From: Amylibacter sp.
Lineage (GTDB): Bacteria > Pseudomonadota > Alphaproteobacteria > Rhodobacterales > Rhodobacteraceae
Reading direction: 5' to 3'
Assembly: GCA_027083485.1 (NCBI GenBank)
Contig: JALWOO010000331.1
Coordinates: 1-6,139 of the forward strand
DNA: 6,139 bases
In this document: positions 1 through 5,360 of the stretch, in pieces
How positions within the stretch are numbered: position 1 is the first letter of the stretch
Layout: each line of letters opens with the position of its first letter
Notes under the pieces: model-generated
What the model was told of the DNA's origin: nothing
What the model saw: the letters and a program-made list of their open reading frames with translations, nothing else
Database searches by the model: none
Made by a program: the position numbers and the translations under genes

Positions 1-36
1 CCCCCAAAACCCCCTTATTGGAACCCTTCTAACTAG

Positions 37-70
37 GAATCGCCCGATTCAGACGGTTTTAACCCGAATC
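37..70. promoter_or_regulatory. Nested inverted repeats with three GANTC sites
   Basis: GAATCG (37-42) and CGATTC (45-50) form a 14-bp palindrome with a 2-bp centre. The same GATTC (46-50) also complements GAATC at 66-70, and between these lies GGTT-TT-AACC (55-64). The middle arm can therefore pair with either flank. All three arms are GANTC, the recognition sequence of the alphaproteobacterial cell-cycle methylase CcrM (established knowledge). An operator, a methylation-sensitive site or an RNA leader structure are all possible; none is proven. Confidence 0.4.
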
Positions 71-131
71 AGCCTCCCCGTTGGAAAGCAGCCTGATGCC
101 GTGGTGGTGTTGGGCTTTCGTTGTGAAAAAA

Positions 132-151
132 GGTTCCGGCAAGACGGAACC
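132..151 (+). promoter_or_regulatory. Stem-loop just before the rpsM ribosome binding site
   Basis: GGTTCCG (132-138) and CGGAACC (145-151) form a perfect 7-bp stem with a 6-nt loop GCAAGA. It ends 6 nt before the AAAGGA Shine-Dalgarno sequence (158-163). There is no U-tract, so it is not an intrinsic terminator. The position suits a translational control element for rpsM; this is inference. Confidence 0.4.
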
Positions 152-172
152 GCAACCAAAGGATAAGACGAC

Positions 173-541
173 TTGGCACGTATTGCTGGCGTTAACATTC
201 CGACCCATAAACGGGTCCCAATTGCCCTGACATATATTACCGGCATCGGTAACACTTCCGCTGAAAAAATTTGCGAGGGCGTTGGTATTGACCGCACCCG
301 TCGTATCAATGAATTGTCCGATGCGGAAATTCTGAAAATTCGCGAATTCATCGACGCCAACTTCGAAGTTGAAGGCGACCTGCGCCGCGAAGTTTCCATG
401 AACATCAAACGTCTGATGGATCTGGGCTGCTATCGTGGTCTGCGTCATCGTCGCGGTCTGCCTGTGCGCGGTCAGCGTACCCACACAAACGCACGCACTC
501 GCAAAGGCCCGGCCCGCGCGATTGCCGGCAAGAAGAAATAA
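173..541 (+). CDS. rpsM: Small ribosomal subunit protein uS13 (S13)
   Basis: S13 sits in the head of the 30S subunit, binds 16S rRNA and contributes to intersubunit bridges and P-site tRNA contacts. The 122-residue product has the usual bacterial length. It opens [10 protein letters not shown], has the helix-two-turn-helix segment with TGIG (23-26), and ends with the basic tail containing [12 protein letters not shown] (89-100), HTNARTRKG (104-112) and a terminal KKK. The start is TTG at 173, chosen because it gives the family N-terminus exactly and AAAGGA lies 9 nt upstream. It is the first gene of the rpsM-rpsK-rpoA-rplQ cluster; the TAA stop overlaps the rpsK ribosome binding site and the gap to rpsK is 13 nt, implying co-translation. 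The TTG start is the only odd point. Confidence 0.97.
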   Translation: MARIAGVNIPTHKRVPIALTYITGIGNTSAEKICEGVGIDRTRRINELSDAEILKIREFIDANFEVEGDLRREVSMNIKRLMDLGCYRGLRHRRGLPVRGQRTHTNARTRKGPARAIAGKKK

Positions 542-554
542 GGGGGACTGATCA

Positions 555-944
555 ATGGCACGTGAAAAAATCAAATTGAAGCGCAAGGTCAAAAAGAACA
601 TTTCGACCGGTGTTGCTCATGTGAATTCCAGCTTTAACAACACAAAGATCCTGATTGCGGATGCCCAGGGCAACGCGATTGCGTGGTCTTCTGCTGGTAC
701 CATGGGGTTCAAAGGCTCTCGTAAATCCACACCTTATGCGGCCCAGATGGCTGCTGAGGATGCGGGCAAGAAAGCACAGGAACATGGCGTAAAAACGCTG
801 GAAGTCGAAGTGCAAGGCCCGGGCGGTGGGCGCGAAAGCGCGCTGCGTGCTCTGGCGGCAATCGGTTTCAACATCACCTCGATCCGTGATGTGACCCCAA
901 TGGCCCACAACGGCTGTCGTCCCCCAAAACGTCGTCGCGTATAA
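555..944 (+). CDS. rpsK: Small ribosomal subunit protein uS11 (S11)
   Basis: S11 lies on the 30S platform and helps shape the site where mRNA leaves, near the Shine-Dalgarno helix. The 129-residue product shows the family blocks [27 protein letters not shown], a GPGGGRES loop and the C-terminus [18 protein letters not shown]. The Asn-Gly pair at 119-120 is the site known to become isoaspartate in E. coli S11 and is kept. The glycine-rich loop reads GPGGGRES where E. coli has GPGPGRES, a mild variant. The ATG at 555 follows AGGGGGA (541-547), a strong ribosome binding site whose first base is the last base of the rpsM stop codon. A 111-nt spacer with a stem-loop follows before rpoA. Confidence 0.97.
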   Translation: MAREKIKLKRKVKKNISTGVAHVNSSFNNTKILIADAQGNAIAWSSAGTMGFKGSRKSTPYAAQMAAEDAGKKAQEHGVKTLEVEVQGPGGGRESALRALAAIGFNITSIRDVTPMAHNGCRPPKRRRV

Positions 945-965
945 TCGATTCGCATTCGAATTTTT

Positions 966-987
966 GGCCGTCCCTGCGGGGGCGGCC
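966..987 (+). promoter_or_regulatory. GC-rich stem-loop between rpsK and rpoA
   Basis: GGCCGTCCC (966-974) pairs with GGGGCGGCC (979-987) around a TGCG loop, giving 9 bp with one G-U wobble. A weaker ATTCG/CGAAT hairpin lies just before it (948-961). The downstream bases TCCCCTTT are not a U-tract, so full termination is unlikely and rpoA is still expected to be read through. Partial attenuation or RNA processing that separates ribosomal-protein from polymerase expression is an inference. Confidence 0.5.
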
Positions 988-1055
988 TCCCCTTTGAAGT
1001 ACCCTCGGGCGTTCCCGACCAACCGGATCCGGTCGCGAACAAGAATGGAGGCACT

Positions 1056-2072
1056 ATGATCCACAAAAATTGGCAAGAACTCATCCGTCCAACGCAGTTG
1101 GAAATCAAACCGGGTAACGATCCTTTGCGTCAGGCAACCTGTGTTGCCGAACCGCTGGAACGTGGCTTTGGTCTGACCCTTGGTAACGCGTTGCGGCGTG
1201 TGTTGCTGTCGTCTTTGCAGGGTGCTGCGATTACGTCTGTTCAAATTGACAACGTCCTGCACGAGTTTTCCTCTGTGGCCGGTGTGCGTGAAGACGTGAC
1301 CGACATGGTGTTGAATCTCAAAGGCGTGGCCGTCAACATGGAAGCTGAAGGCACCAAACGCGTGTCGCTGGCTGCCAAAGGCCCCGGTGTTGTCACCGCT
1401 GGCGATATTGCGGAAACGGCCGATGTTCAGATCCTGAACAAAGACCACGTGATCTGTCATCTGGATGACGGTGCGTCGCTGTTTATGGAAATGACAGTTG
1501 AAACCGGTAAAGGTTACGTTGCCGCGGATAAAAACCGTCCCGAAGACGCGCCAATCGGTTTGATCCCGATTGATGCGCTGTTTTCACCGGTTATGAAGGT
1601 TTCCTATGAGGTGCAACCGACCCGCGAAGGTCAGGTTCTGGATTATGATAAACTGACATTGAAAATCGAAACCGATGGTTCCGTGACCCCGGAAGATGCC
1701 GTTGCCTTTGCGGCACGCATTTTGCAGGATCAGCTGTCGATCTTTGTCAACTTTGACGAGCCGGAAGCCGCCAACCGTCAGGAAGAAGAAGACGATCTGG
1801 AATTCAACCCGCTGCTGCTCAAGAAAGTGGACGAGTTGGAATTGTCGGTGCGTTCTGCAAACTGCCTGAAGAACGACAACATCGTTTACATCGGCGACCT
1901 GATCCAGAAAACCGAAGCCGAAATGCTGCGCACACCGAACTTTGGTCGCAAATCTTTGAACGAAATCAAAGAAGTGCTGACCGGTATGGGCTTGCATCTG
2001 GGTATGGACATTGTGGATTGGCCACCCGACAACATCGAAGATCTGGCTAAGAAATTCGAAGACCAGTTCTAG
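1056..2072 (+). CDS. rpoA: DNA-directed RNA polymerase subunit alpha
   Basis: The alpha subunit dimerises to nucleate RNA polymerase assembly and contacts UP elements and activators. The 338-residue product (E. coli 329) is complete. The N-terminal domain (about 1-235) carries the dimerisation signature [20 protein letters not shown] (35-54). An acidic linker with EEEDD follows, then the C-terminal domain with [20 protein letters not shown] and [16 protein letters not shown]. Arg266 in VRSANCLK corresponds to E. coli Arg265, the main DNA-contacting residue, so UP-element recognition should be intact. The ATG at 1056 is preceded by TGGAGG (1046-1051), a strong ribosome binding site with a short 4-nt spacing. 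Its place between rpsK and rplQ is the standard bacterial arrangement. The spacers on both sides contain stem-loops. Confidence 0.98.
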   Translation: MIHKNWQELIRPTQLEIKPGNDPLRQATCVAEPLERGFGLTLGNALRRVLLSSLQGAAITSVQIDNVLHEFSSVAGVREDVTDMVLNLKGVAVNMEAEGTKRVSLAAKGPGVVTAGDIAETADVQILNKDHVICHLDDGASLFMEMTVETGKGYVAADKNRPEDAPIGLIPIDALFSPVMKVSYEVQPTREGQVLDYDKLTLKIETDGSVTPEDAVAFAARILQDQLSIFVNFDEPEAANRQEEEDDLEFNPLLLKKVDELELSVRSANCLKNDNIVYIGDLIQKTEAEMLRTPNFGRKSLNEIKEVLTGMGLHLGMDIVDWPPDNIEDLAKKFEDQF

Positions 2073-2079
2073 CAATTCG

Positions 2080-2105
2080 GGGCGATGTGATGTATTGCAT
2101 CGCCC
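2080..2105 (+). promoter_or_regulatory. Strong stem-loop directly after rpoA
   Basis: GGGCGATG (2080-2087) and CATCGCCC (2098-2105) are perfect complements. The stem extends inward by two G-U wobbles and one A-U pair to a TGTA loop. It begins 7 nt after the rpoA stop. The following bases TGCAAATG are not a U-tract. It could protect the 3' end of an rpoA mRNA after processing, or attenuate rplQ; neither is shown by sequence alone. Confidence 0.5.
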
Positions 2106-2113
2106 TGCAAATG

Positions 2114-2127
2114 CCCGCACAGGCGGG
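2114..2127 (+). promoter_or_regulatory. Small GC stem-loop in the rpoA-rplQ spacer
   Basis: CCCGC (2114-2118) and GCGGG (2123-2127) form a 5-bp stem with an ACAG loop, 8 nt after the larger hairpin. An alternative pairing of GGCGG (2122-2126) with CCGCC (2144-2148) would compete with it. With the 2080-2105 hairpin this makes the 140-nt spacer structured along much of its length. Confidence 0.3.
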
Positions 2128-2212
2128 GAAAACACGGGCAATTCCGCCCCAAGGAGTGCGAGACCCTACGCAGGCTCGCCGGACAAAGCATAGAAGTAGA
2201 AGGACCAATATC

Positions 2213-2632
2213 ATGCGTCACGCACGTGGTTACCGCCGCCTGAACCGGACACACGAACACCGCAAAGCGCTGTTCTCCAACATGGCTGGCTCGCTCATCG
2301 AGCACGAACAAATCAAAACAACACTGCCAAAGGCCAAAGAACTGCGCCCGATCATTGAAAAAATGATCACGCTGGCCAAACGCGGTGATCTGCATGCGCG
2401 CCGTCAGGCCGCTGCCAAACTGAAAGAAGAACAGTATGTTGCCAAACTGTTCGACATTCTCGGCCCACGCTACAAAGACCGCAAAGGTGGTTATGTGCGC
2501 ATCATGAAAGCCGGTTTCCGTTACGGGGACATGGCTCCGATGGCGATTATTGAATTCGTTGATCGCGATGTGGATGCTAAAGGTGCCAAAGACAAAGAAC
2601 GCGTTGCGGCCGAAGCCTCAACCGAAGAATAA
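2213..2632 (+). CDS. rplQ: Large ribosomal subunit protein bL17 (L17)
   Basis: L17 is a 50S protein located near the polypeptide exit tunnel. The 139-residue product starts [20 protein letters not shown], the hallmark of the family, continues with [19 protein letters not shown], and has [14 protein letters not shown] and [10 protein letters not shown] short charged tail rich in Ala, Lys, Asp and Glu makes it slightly longer than E. coli L17 (127). The start at 2213 is fixed by this N-terminus and by AGAAGGA (2198-2204) 8 nt upstream. The same frame stays open further upstream to an ATG at 2087, but that extension ([14 protein letters not shown]...) is not part of the family and reads through the stem-loops. 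It is the last gene of the operon; an intrinsic terminator follows. Confidence 0.97.
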   Translation: MRHARGYRRLNRTHEHRKALFSNMAGSLIEHEQIKTTLPKAKELRPIIEKMITLAKRGDLHARRQAAAKLKEEQYVAKLFDILGPRYKDRKGGYVRIMKAGFRYGDMAPMAIIEFVDRDVDAKGAKDKERVAAEASTEE

Positions 2633-2658
2633 TCCGACTCCCTTTCGGATCAGTTTAC

Positions 2659-2694
2659 CCCCCGCAAGGCATCCGCTTTGCGGGGGTTTTCTTT
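2659..2694 (+). terminator. Rho-independent terminator of the rpsM-rplQ operon
   Basis: CCCCCGCAAGGC (2659-2670) pairs with GCTTTGCGGGGG (2675-2686) through 12 bp with one G-U wobble and an ATCC tetraloop. TTTTCTTT follows at once. A smaller hairpin (ATCCGA/TCGGAT, 2632-2650) precedes it, starting at the last base of the rplQ stop. On the opposite strand the hairpin has no U-tract, so it acts mainly rightward, although it lies just past the end of the convergent gene. Confidence 0.95.
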
Positions 2695-2704
2695 GGTATT
2701 TGTA

Positions 2705-3100
2705 TTATTTTCCGGCGACGGCCCGATCGCCACGCGTCCATTTCACCATATCGGGAATGTCAAAAACCAACGAAATTCCGTCAACGATCAACAACAGAAT
2801 TACATAGGTCCGAAAACTGCCGCTGATTTGGTCTGTCGCCAGAATAAACGCCAGAAACATCACCAGTGGAATCCAGATCAGCAAATGTGGCAGTGCCATC
2901 ATTTTCGACAATCCGCGCTCCCATACCATGATCAGCAGGTTAGGGGTCATGCCGCCAATCGCCATCAAGGTAATCAGCAAACCATAAGGGCTTGGCCAAA
3001 ACAGGACCGAGGCAAGATTGACCGGAACCAGAATCCCTGCCACCCAAACTTGCACCCAGAGCGGCAATGCCCGAAAGCTGCGCCAAATATCCATAACCAT
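2705..3100 (-). CDS. Small four-helix membrane protein, function unknown
   Basis: The family is not recognised by name. The 131-residue product has about four hydrophobic segments: roughly residues 12-35 (LPLWVQVWVAGILVPVNL), 37-60 (containing MAIGGMTPNLLIM), 69-88 (ALPHLLIWIPLVMFLAFILA) and 98-115 (TYVILLLIVDGISLVFDI). It ends in a charged tail, KWTRGDRAVAGK. The residues around the helices (WRSFRALP, ERGLSKMMALPHLL, GDRAVA) look conserved-type rather than random, and similar proteins are expected in Rhodobacterales (from memory, not searched). The ATG at 3098-3100 is preferred over the Met two codons later because AAGGA lies 6 nt upstream of it. The gene converges on the rplQ terminator and is divergent from rarA, so it is a single-gene unit. 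No catalytic or binding motif was seen. Confidence 0.8.
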   Translation of the reverse strand: MVMDIWRSFRALPLWVQVWVAGILVPVNLASVLFWPSPYGLLITLMAIGGMTPNLLIMVWERGLSKMMALPHLLIWIPLVMFLAFILATDQISGSFRTYVILLLIVDGISLVFDIPDMVKWTRGDRAVAGK

Positions 3101-3111
3101 CGGCTATCCTT

Positions 3112-3135
3112 TTTTGCGCCACTATGGCGGCAAAG
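3112..3135. repeat. Inverted repeat in the divergent spacer
   Basis: TTTTGCGCC (3112-3120) and GGCGGCAAAG (3126-3135) are complementary around an ACTAT centre, with one bulged G and one wobble. AAAGCTTT (3132-3139) adds a second small palindrome. Neither side is followed by a proper U-tract, so it is not a terminator. It sits about 12 bp before the start of the minus-strand membrane gene and could be an operator or leader structure for it. The rest of the 99-bp spacer (3101-3199) must hold the promoters of both divergent genes, but no convincing -35/-10 pair was found. Confidence 0.35.
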
Positions 3136-3199
3136 CTTTTCTATGTCACGGGGCAGGAATAACAATGCAGTGAATAAAATGGCATGCTAATCTCGGGCC

Positions 3200-4498
3200 A
3201 TGGCTGATTTATTTGATACCGATCCGAAACCCGATCATTCCCGACCCGCCCCTTTGGCCGAACGCCTACGCCCAAGGGATTTCGAGGAGGTCATCGGCCA
3301 GCAACATTTGCTGGGCAAAGAGGGCGCTTTGCGGGTGATGCTTGACAGTGGTAATTTGTCTTCGCTGATTTTCTGGGGGCCGCCAGGGGTGGGAAAAACC
3401 ACGCTGGCCAAGCTGTTAGCGGATCAGGTTGATCTGGAATTCGTGCAGATCAGCGCCATTTTTTCCGGCATGCCGGAATTGCGCAAGCTGTTCGAGGCCG
3501 CAAAAATCCGGCGCCATAACGGGCGGGGAACCCTGTTGTTTGTGGATGAAATCCACCGTTTCAACAAAGCCCAGCAAGACGGGTTTTTGCCGCATATGGA
3601 GGATGGCACCATTACCCTTGTGGGGGCGACCACGGAAAACCCGTCTTTTGAATTGAACGCAGCGGTAATGTCGCGCGCACAGGTAATGGTTCTGGAACGT
3701 CTGTCGCCTGAGGATCTGGAATTGATGGCGCGACGGGCCGAAACCCTGTTGCAAAAACCATTGCCCCTGACAGCGGAGGCCCGACAGGCAATTCTGGAAA
3801 TGGCAGACGGGGACGGGCGCTCGCTGATCAACACTCTGGAGCAGTGTTTCGCCTGGAAAACCACGGCTCCGGTCGGGGTAGAAGACCTGTCCAAACGCTT
3901 GTCAAAACGGGCCCCGAAATACGACAAATCCGGCGAGGAACATTACAACCTGATTTCGGCCTTGCATAAATCGGTGCGGGCATCGGATGCGGATGCGGCG
4001 CTTTACTGGTTGTGCCGCATGTTCGAGGGGGGCGAAGACCCGCGGTATCTGGCGCGGCGCATTACGCGCATGGCGGTAGAGGATATCGGGCTGGCGGACC
4101 CGCAAGCACAGGCATTTTGTTTGCAGGCATGGGAAACCTATGAACGGCTTGGCAGCCCCGAAGGCGAATTGGCGCTTGCGCAAGCGGTGATTTATCTGGC
4201 GCTGGCCCCGAAATCCAACGCGGCCTATGTGGCGTATAAAGCCGCGCGCAAGATGGCAAAGAAAACCGGCTCTCTGATGCCGCCCAACCATTTGTTGAAT
4301 GCGCCGACCCAATTTATGAAAGATCAGGGATATGGCGACGGATATGCCTATGACCATGATTCTGTAGACGGATTTTCAGGTCAAAACTGTTTCCCCGATA
4401 GCGTGTCAAGAGAAGTCTTGTATTCCCCTGTAAATCGCGGCTTTGAACGCGATTTGAAAAAACGGACTGAATTTTTCGATAAAAGGCGTAAATCTTAG
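3200..4498 (+). CDS. rarA: Replication-associated recombination ATPase RarA (MgsA)
   Basis: RarA is an AAA+ ATPase of the clamp-loader/Holliday-helicase group that acts at stalled replication forks, interacts with single-strand binding protein and forms tetramers. The 432-residue product (E. coli 447) has Walker A GPPGVGKT (60-67), Walker B LLFVDEIH (112-119) followed by RFNKAQQD, sensor 1 GATTENPSF (142-150), the SRA arginine-finger region (158-160), a sensor-2-type GDGR (204-207), and C-terminal blocks LISALHKSVR, ALYWLCRM, APKSNAAY and NAPTQFMKDQGYG typical of the family. GDGR differs slightly from the E. coli GDAR but keeps the Arg. The ATG at 3200 is secure: an in-frame TAA lies at 3188-3190 and MADLFD is the expected start. 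No good ribosome binding site is visible. The gene is divergent from the membrane gene and 79 nt ahead of the BLUF-like gene. Confidence 0.96.
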   Translation: MADLFDTDPKPDHSRPAPLAERLRPRDFEEVIGQQHLLGKEGALRVMLDSGNLSSLIFWGPPGVGKTTLAKLLADQVDLEFVQISAIFSGMPELRKLFEAAKIRRHNGRGTLLFVDEIHRFNKAQQDGFLPHMEDGTITLVGATTENPSFELNAAVMSRAQVMVLERLSPEDLELMARRAETLLQKPLPLTAEARQAILEMADGDGRSLINTLEQCFAWKTTAPVGVEDLSKRLSKRAPKYDKSGEEHYNLISALHKSVRASDADAALYWLCRMFEGGEDPRYLARRITRMAVEDIGLADPQAQAFCLQAWETYERLGSPEGELALAQAVIYLALAPKSNAAYVAYKAARKMAKKTGSLMPPNHLLNAPTQFMKDQGYGDGYAYDHDSVDGFSGQNCFPDSVSREVLYSPVNRGFERDLKKRTEFFDKRRKS

Positions 4499-4515
4499 CC
4501 ATTACTCTTTTTTAG

Positions 4516-4549
4516 TTCGGTAAAACAATGTATTAGCATTTTTACTGAA
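4516..4549. repeat. AT-rich inverted repeat upstream of the BLUF-like gene
   Basis: TTCGGTAAAA (4516-4525) and TTTTACTGAA (4540-4549) match as inverted repeats at 9 of 10 positions, with a G-U wobble at the tenth if transcribed, around a 14-nt centre. The centre can form its own small AATG/CATT pairing. A T6 run lies upstream (4508-4513), not downstream, so this is a poor terminator for rarA. Its place 28 bp before the next start codon suits an operator or an mRNA leader structure. Confidence 0.4.
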
Positions 4550-4577
4550 TGATCAAACTAAAGGGGAATGTGCGGAA

Positions 4578-4958
4578 ATGCAGTGTCCAAAAACGATATT
4601 GATACTGTTTGATTGCCAATTGGATTCCTCAACTGACCAAAAGACCCGCACAACCCTTAGGCGAAAAACTGCCGCTTCGTGTTTGCATAAAGGCATGACC
4701 GGTTTTTTTATGGGATATGACGCCGGTTTTGTGGGGCTTTTCGAAGGGAAAACCAACAAAGTCTTTAGTCAGATCGAAGGGCTGATTCGAAAGCCCTATG
4801 TCAGCGAATTGCACGTAGAGCAGGAATTCCCCCCCTCACAACAAGTGTGGCCGGAATGGTATCAGGGCGGGCGGATGCTGGCAGATTTGCCGCGTTCTGA
4901 ATTGGATCGATTGCCGGGGCTTGCGCAGTTCGTGTTGCATAAGCTAAACGCAGGCTGA
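4578..4958 (+). CDS. BLUF-like domain protein lacking flavin-contact residues
   Basis: The 126-residue protein matches the layout of BLUF domains (blue-light sensors with a ferredoxin-like fold binding FAD). It has a first beta strand KTILILFDC (5-13), GMTGFF (39-44) in place of GITGLL, GFVGLFEG (50-57) in place of FxQxLEG, a helix KVFSQIEGLI (61-70), a strand SELHVEQEF (76-84) and WPEWYQGG (91-98) in place of FPxWxMG. Aligned by eye, the photochemical Tyr of strand 1 is absent, the Asn four residues before GITG is Cys35, the key Gln is Gly53 and the Met after the Trp is Gln96. Binding of FAD is therefore doubtful. A short tail (99-126) follows the domain. ATG 4578 is the only canonical start after an in-frame stop and has AAGGGGA 10 nt upstream. 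The gene is probably co-transcribed with crcB, 24 nt on. The family call is an inference from motifs. Confidence 0.65.
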   Translation: MQCPKTILILFDCQLDSSTDQKTRTTLRRKTAASCLHKGMTGFFMGYDAGFVGLFEGKTNKVFSQIEGLIRKPYVSELHVEQEFPPSQQVWPEWYQGGRMLADLPRSELDRLPGLAQFVLHKLNAG

Positions 4959-4973
4959 GTTAACTCCCTCAGC
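4954..4973 (+). promoter_or_regulatory. Stem-loop over the stop codon and crcB ribosome binding site
   Basis: GCTGAG (4954-4959) and CTCAGC (4968-4973) are perfect complements with an 8-nt loop. The palindrome GAGTTAACTC (4957-4966) overlaps it and offers a competing fold. The TGA stop of the upstream gene (4956-4958) is inside the left arm, and the right arm takes the first half of AGCAGG (4971-4976), the probable crcB ribosome binding site. A ribosome ending the upstream gene would open the stem, so this may couple crcB translation to it. Confidence 0.4.
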
Positions 4974-4982
4974 AGGTCCATC

Positions 4983-5360
4983 ATGCCGGTTATTTTTCAA
5001 GTTGCCCTTGGCGGTGCCATCGGGGCATCGCTTCGTTATCTGACAGTTTTGTTTAGCGTGCACATGCTGGGCAAGGATTTTCCTTACGGGACGATGCTTG
5101 TCAATATGATTGGCAGCTTCATCATGGGGCTGTTGTCGGTTTATTTGCTGCACCGTTTGGGGCATGACCGGTTTGCGCCGTTTCTGATGACCGGGCTATT
5201 GGGCGGGTTTACTACGTTTTCGGCGTTCTCGCTGGATACGATTGCGTTGCTGGAAAAGGGACGTGTGATTGCGGCGGGCGGCTATGTGGTCGGCTCGGTG
5301 GGGCTGTCGGTGCTGATGCTGCTGGCCGGAGTTTTATGGATGCGGAGTATTTTGTCATGA
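4983..5360 (+). CDS. crcB: Fluoride ion channel CrcB/FluC
   Basis: CrcB (Fluc) is a small inner-membrane channel that forms antiparallel dimers and exports fluoride, protecting cytosolic enzymes. The 125-residue product has four hydrophobic helices and all the family marks: GGAIGASLRYL (10-20), GTMLVNMIGSFIMG (36-49) with the pore Asn41, and GGFTTFSAFSLD (74-85). This last block holds the Thr pair associated with the central sodium site and Phe79/Phe82 of the fluoride-lining phenylalanine box. Length is typical, so one protein should form the homodimer. The ATG at 4983 has a modest ribosome binding site, AGCAGG, 6 nt upstream. The stop codon overlaps the rluC start (ATGA), which implies translational coupling. 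No fluoride riboswitch was recognised in the short spacer upstream. Confidence 0.95.
   Translation: MPVIFQVALGGAIGASLRYLTVLFSVHMLGKDFPYGTMLVNMIGSFIMGLLSVYLLHRLGHDRFAPFLMTGLLGGFTTFSAFSLDTIALLEKGRVIAAGGYVVGSVGLSVLMLLAGVLWMRSILS

Larger units (their letters stand above)
1..172 (+). other. Non-coding leader upstream of rpsM
   Basis: No convincing coding sequence is seen. Two forward frames have early stops. The third is open from the window edge to a TAA at 164-166 but has no ATG and resembles no ribosomal or adenylate kinase C-terminus. In related alphaproteobacteria adk usually precedes rpsM (family knowledge); no adk end is visible, so that gene must end before base 1. The stretch begins with CCCCCAAAACCCCC and holds two sets of inverted repeats (37-70 and 132-151) before the rpsM ribosome binding site. 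Its length suggests an operon-internal promoter or a regulatory leader, but no clear -35/-10 pair is seen inside the window. Confidence 0.6.

Noticed and set aside
2..166. A forward frame open from the window edge to TAA at 164-166, possibly the end of an upstream gene such as adk.
   Set aside because: It has no ATG, reads across the inverted repeats, and does not resemble the end of adenylate kinase, SecY or L36.
1045..1059. A five-codon frame (ATG 1045 to TGA 1057-1059) overlapping the rpoA start.
   Set aside because: It uses the rpoA ribosome binding site itself as coding sequence and has none of its own; most likely chance.
552..1460. A 302-residue minus-strand open frame opposite rpsK and rpoA.
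   Set aside because: It lies antisense to two certain genes, crosses their spacer, is rich in His/Arg/Gln in the way of reverse-complement frames, and has no recognisable domain.
2087..2212. A longer rplQ beginning at ATG 2087 (181 residues).
   Set aside because: The extra 42 residues match nothing in L17, run through the spacer stem-loops, and ATG 2213 gives the exact family N-terminus with a good ribosome binding site.
2550..3190. Forward frames running through the rplQ terminator and opposite the membrane gene.
   Set aside because: They include the terminator hairpin and give low-complexity basic protein; the minus-strand membrane protein explains the region better.
3416..4357. Several minus-strand open frames opposite rarA.
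   Set aside because: They overlap each other and a certain core gene, and show no family signature.
4499..4550. An intrinsic terminator for rarA made by the 4516-4549 repeat.
   Set aside because: The T6 run is upstream of the stem, the stem is AT-rich, and the bases after it (TGATCAAAC) are not a U-tract.
4959..4982. A fluoride riboswitch before crcB.
   Set aside because: The gap is only 24 nt, too short for the crcB-motif pseudoknot, and no such motif was recognised upstream of 4578 either.
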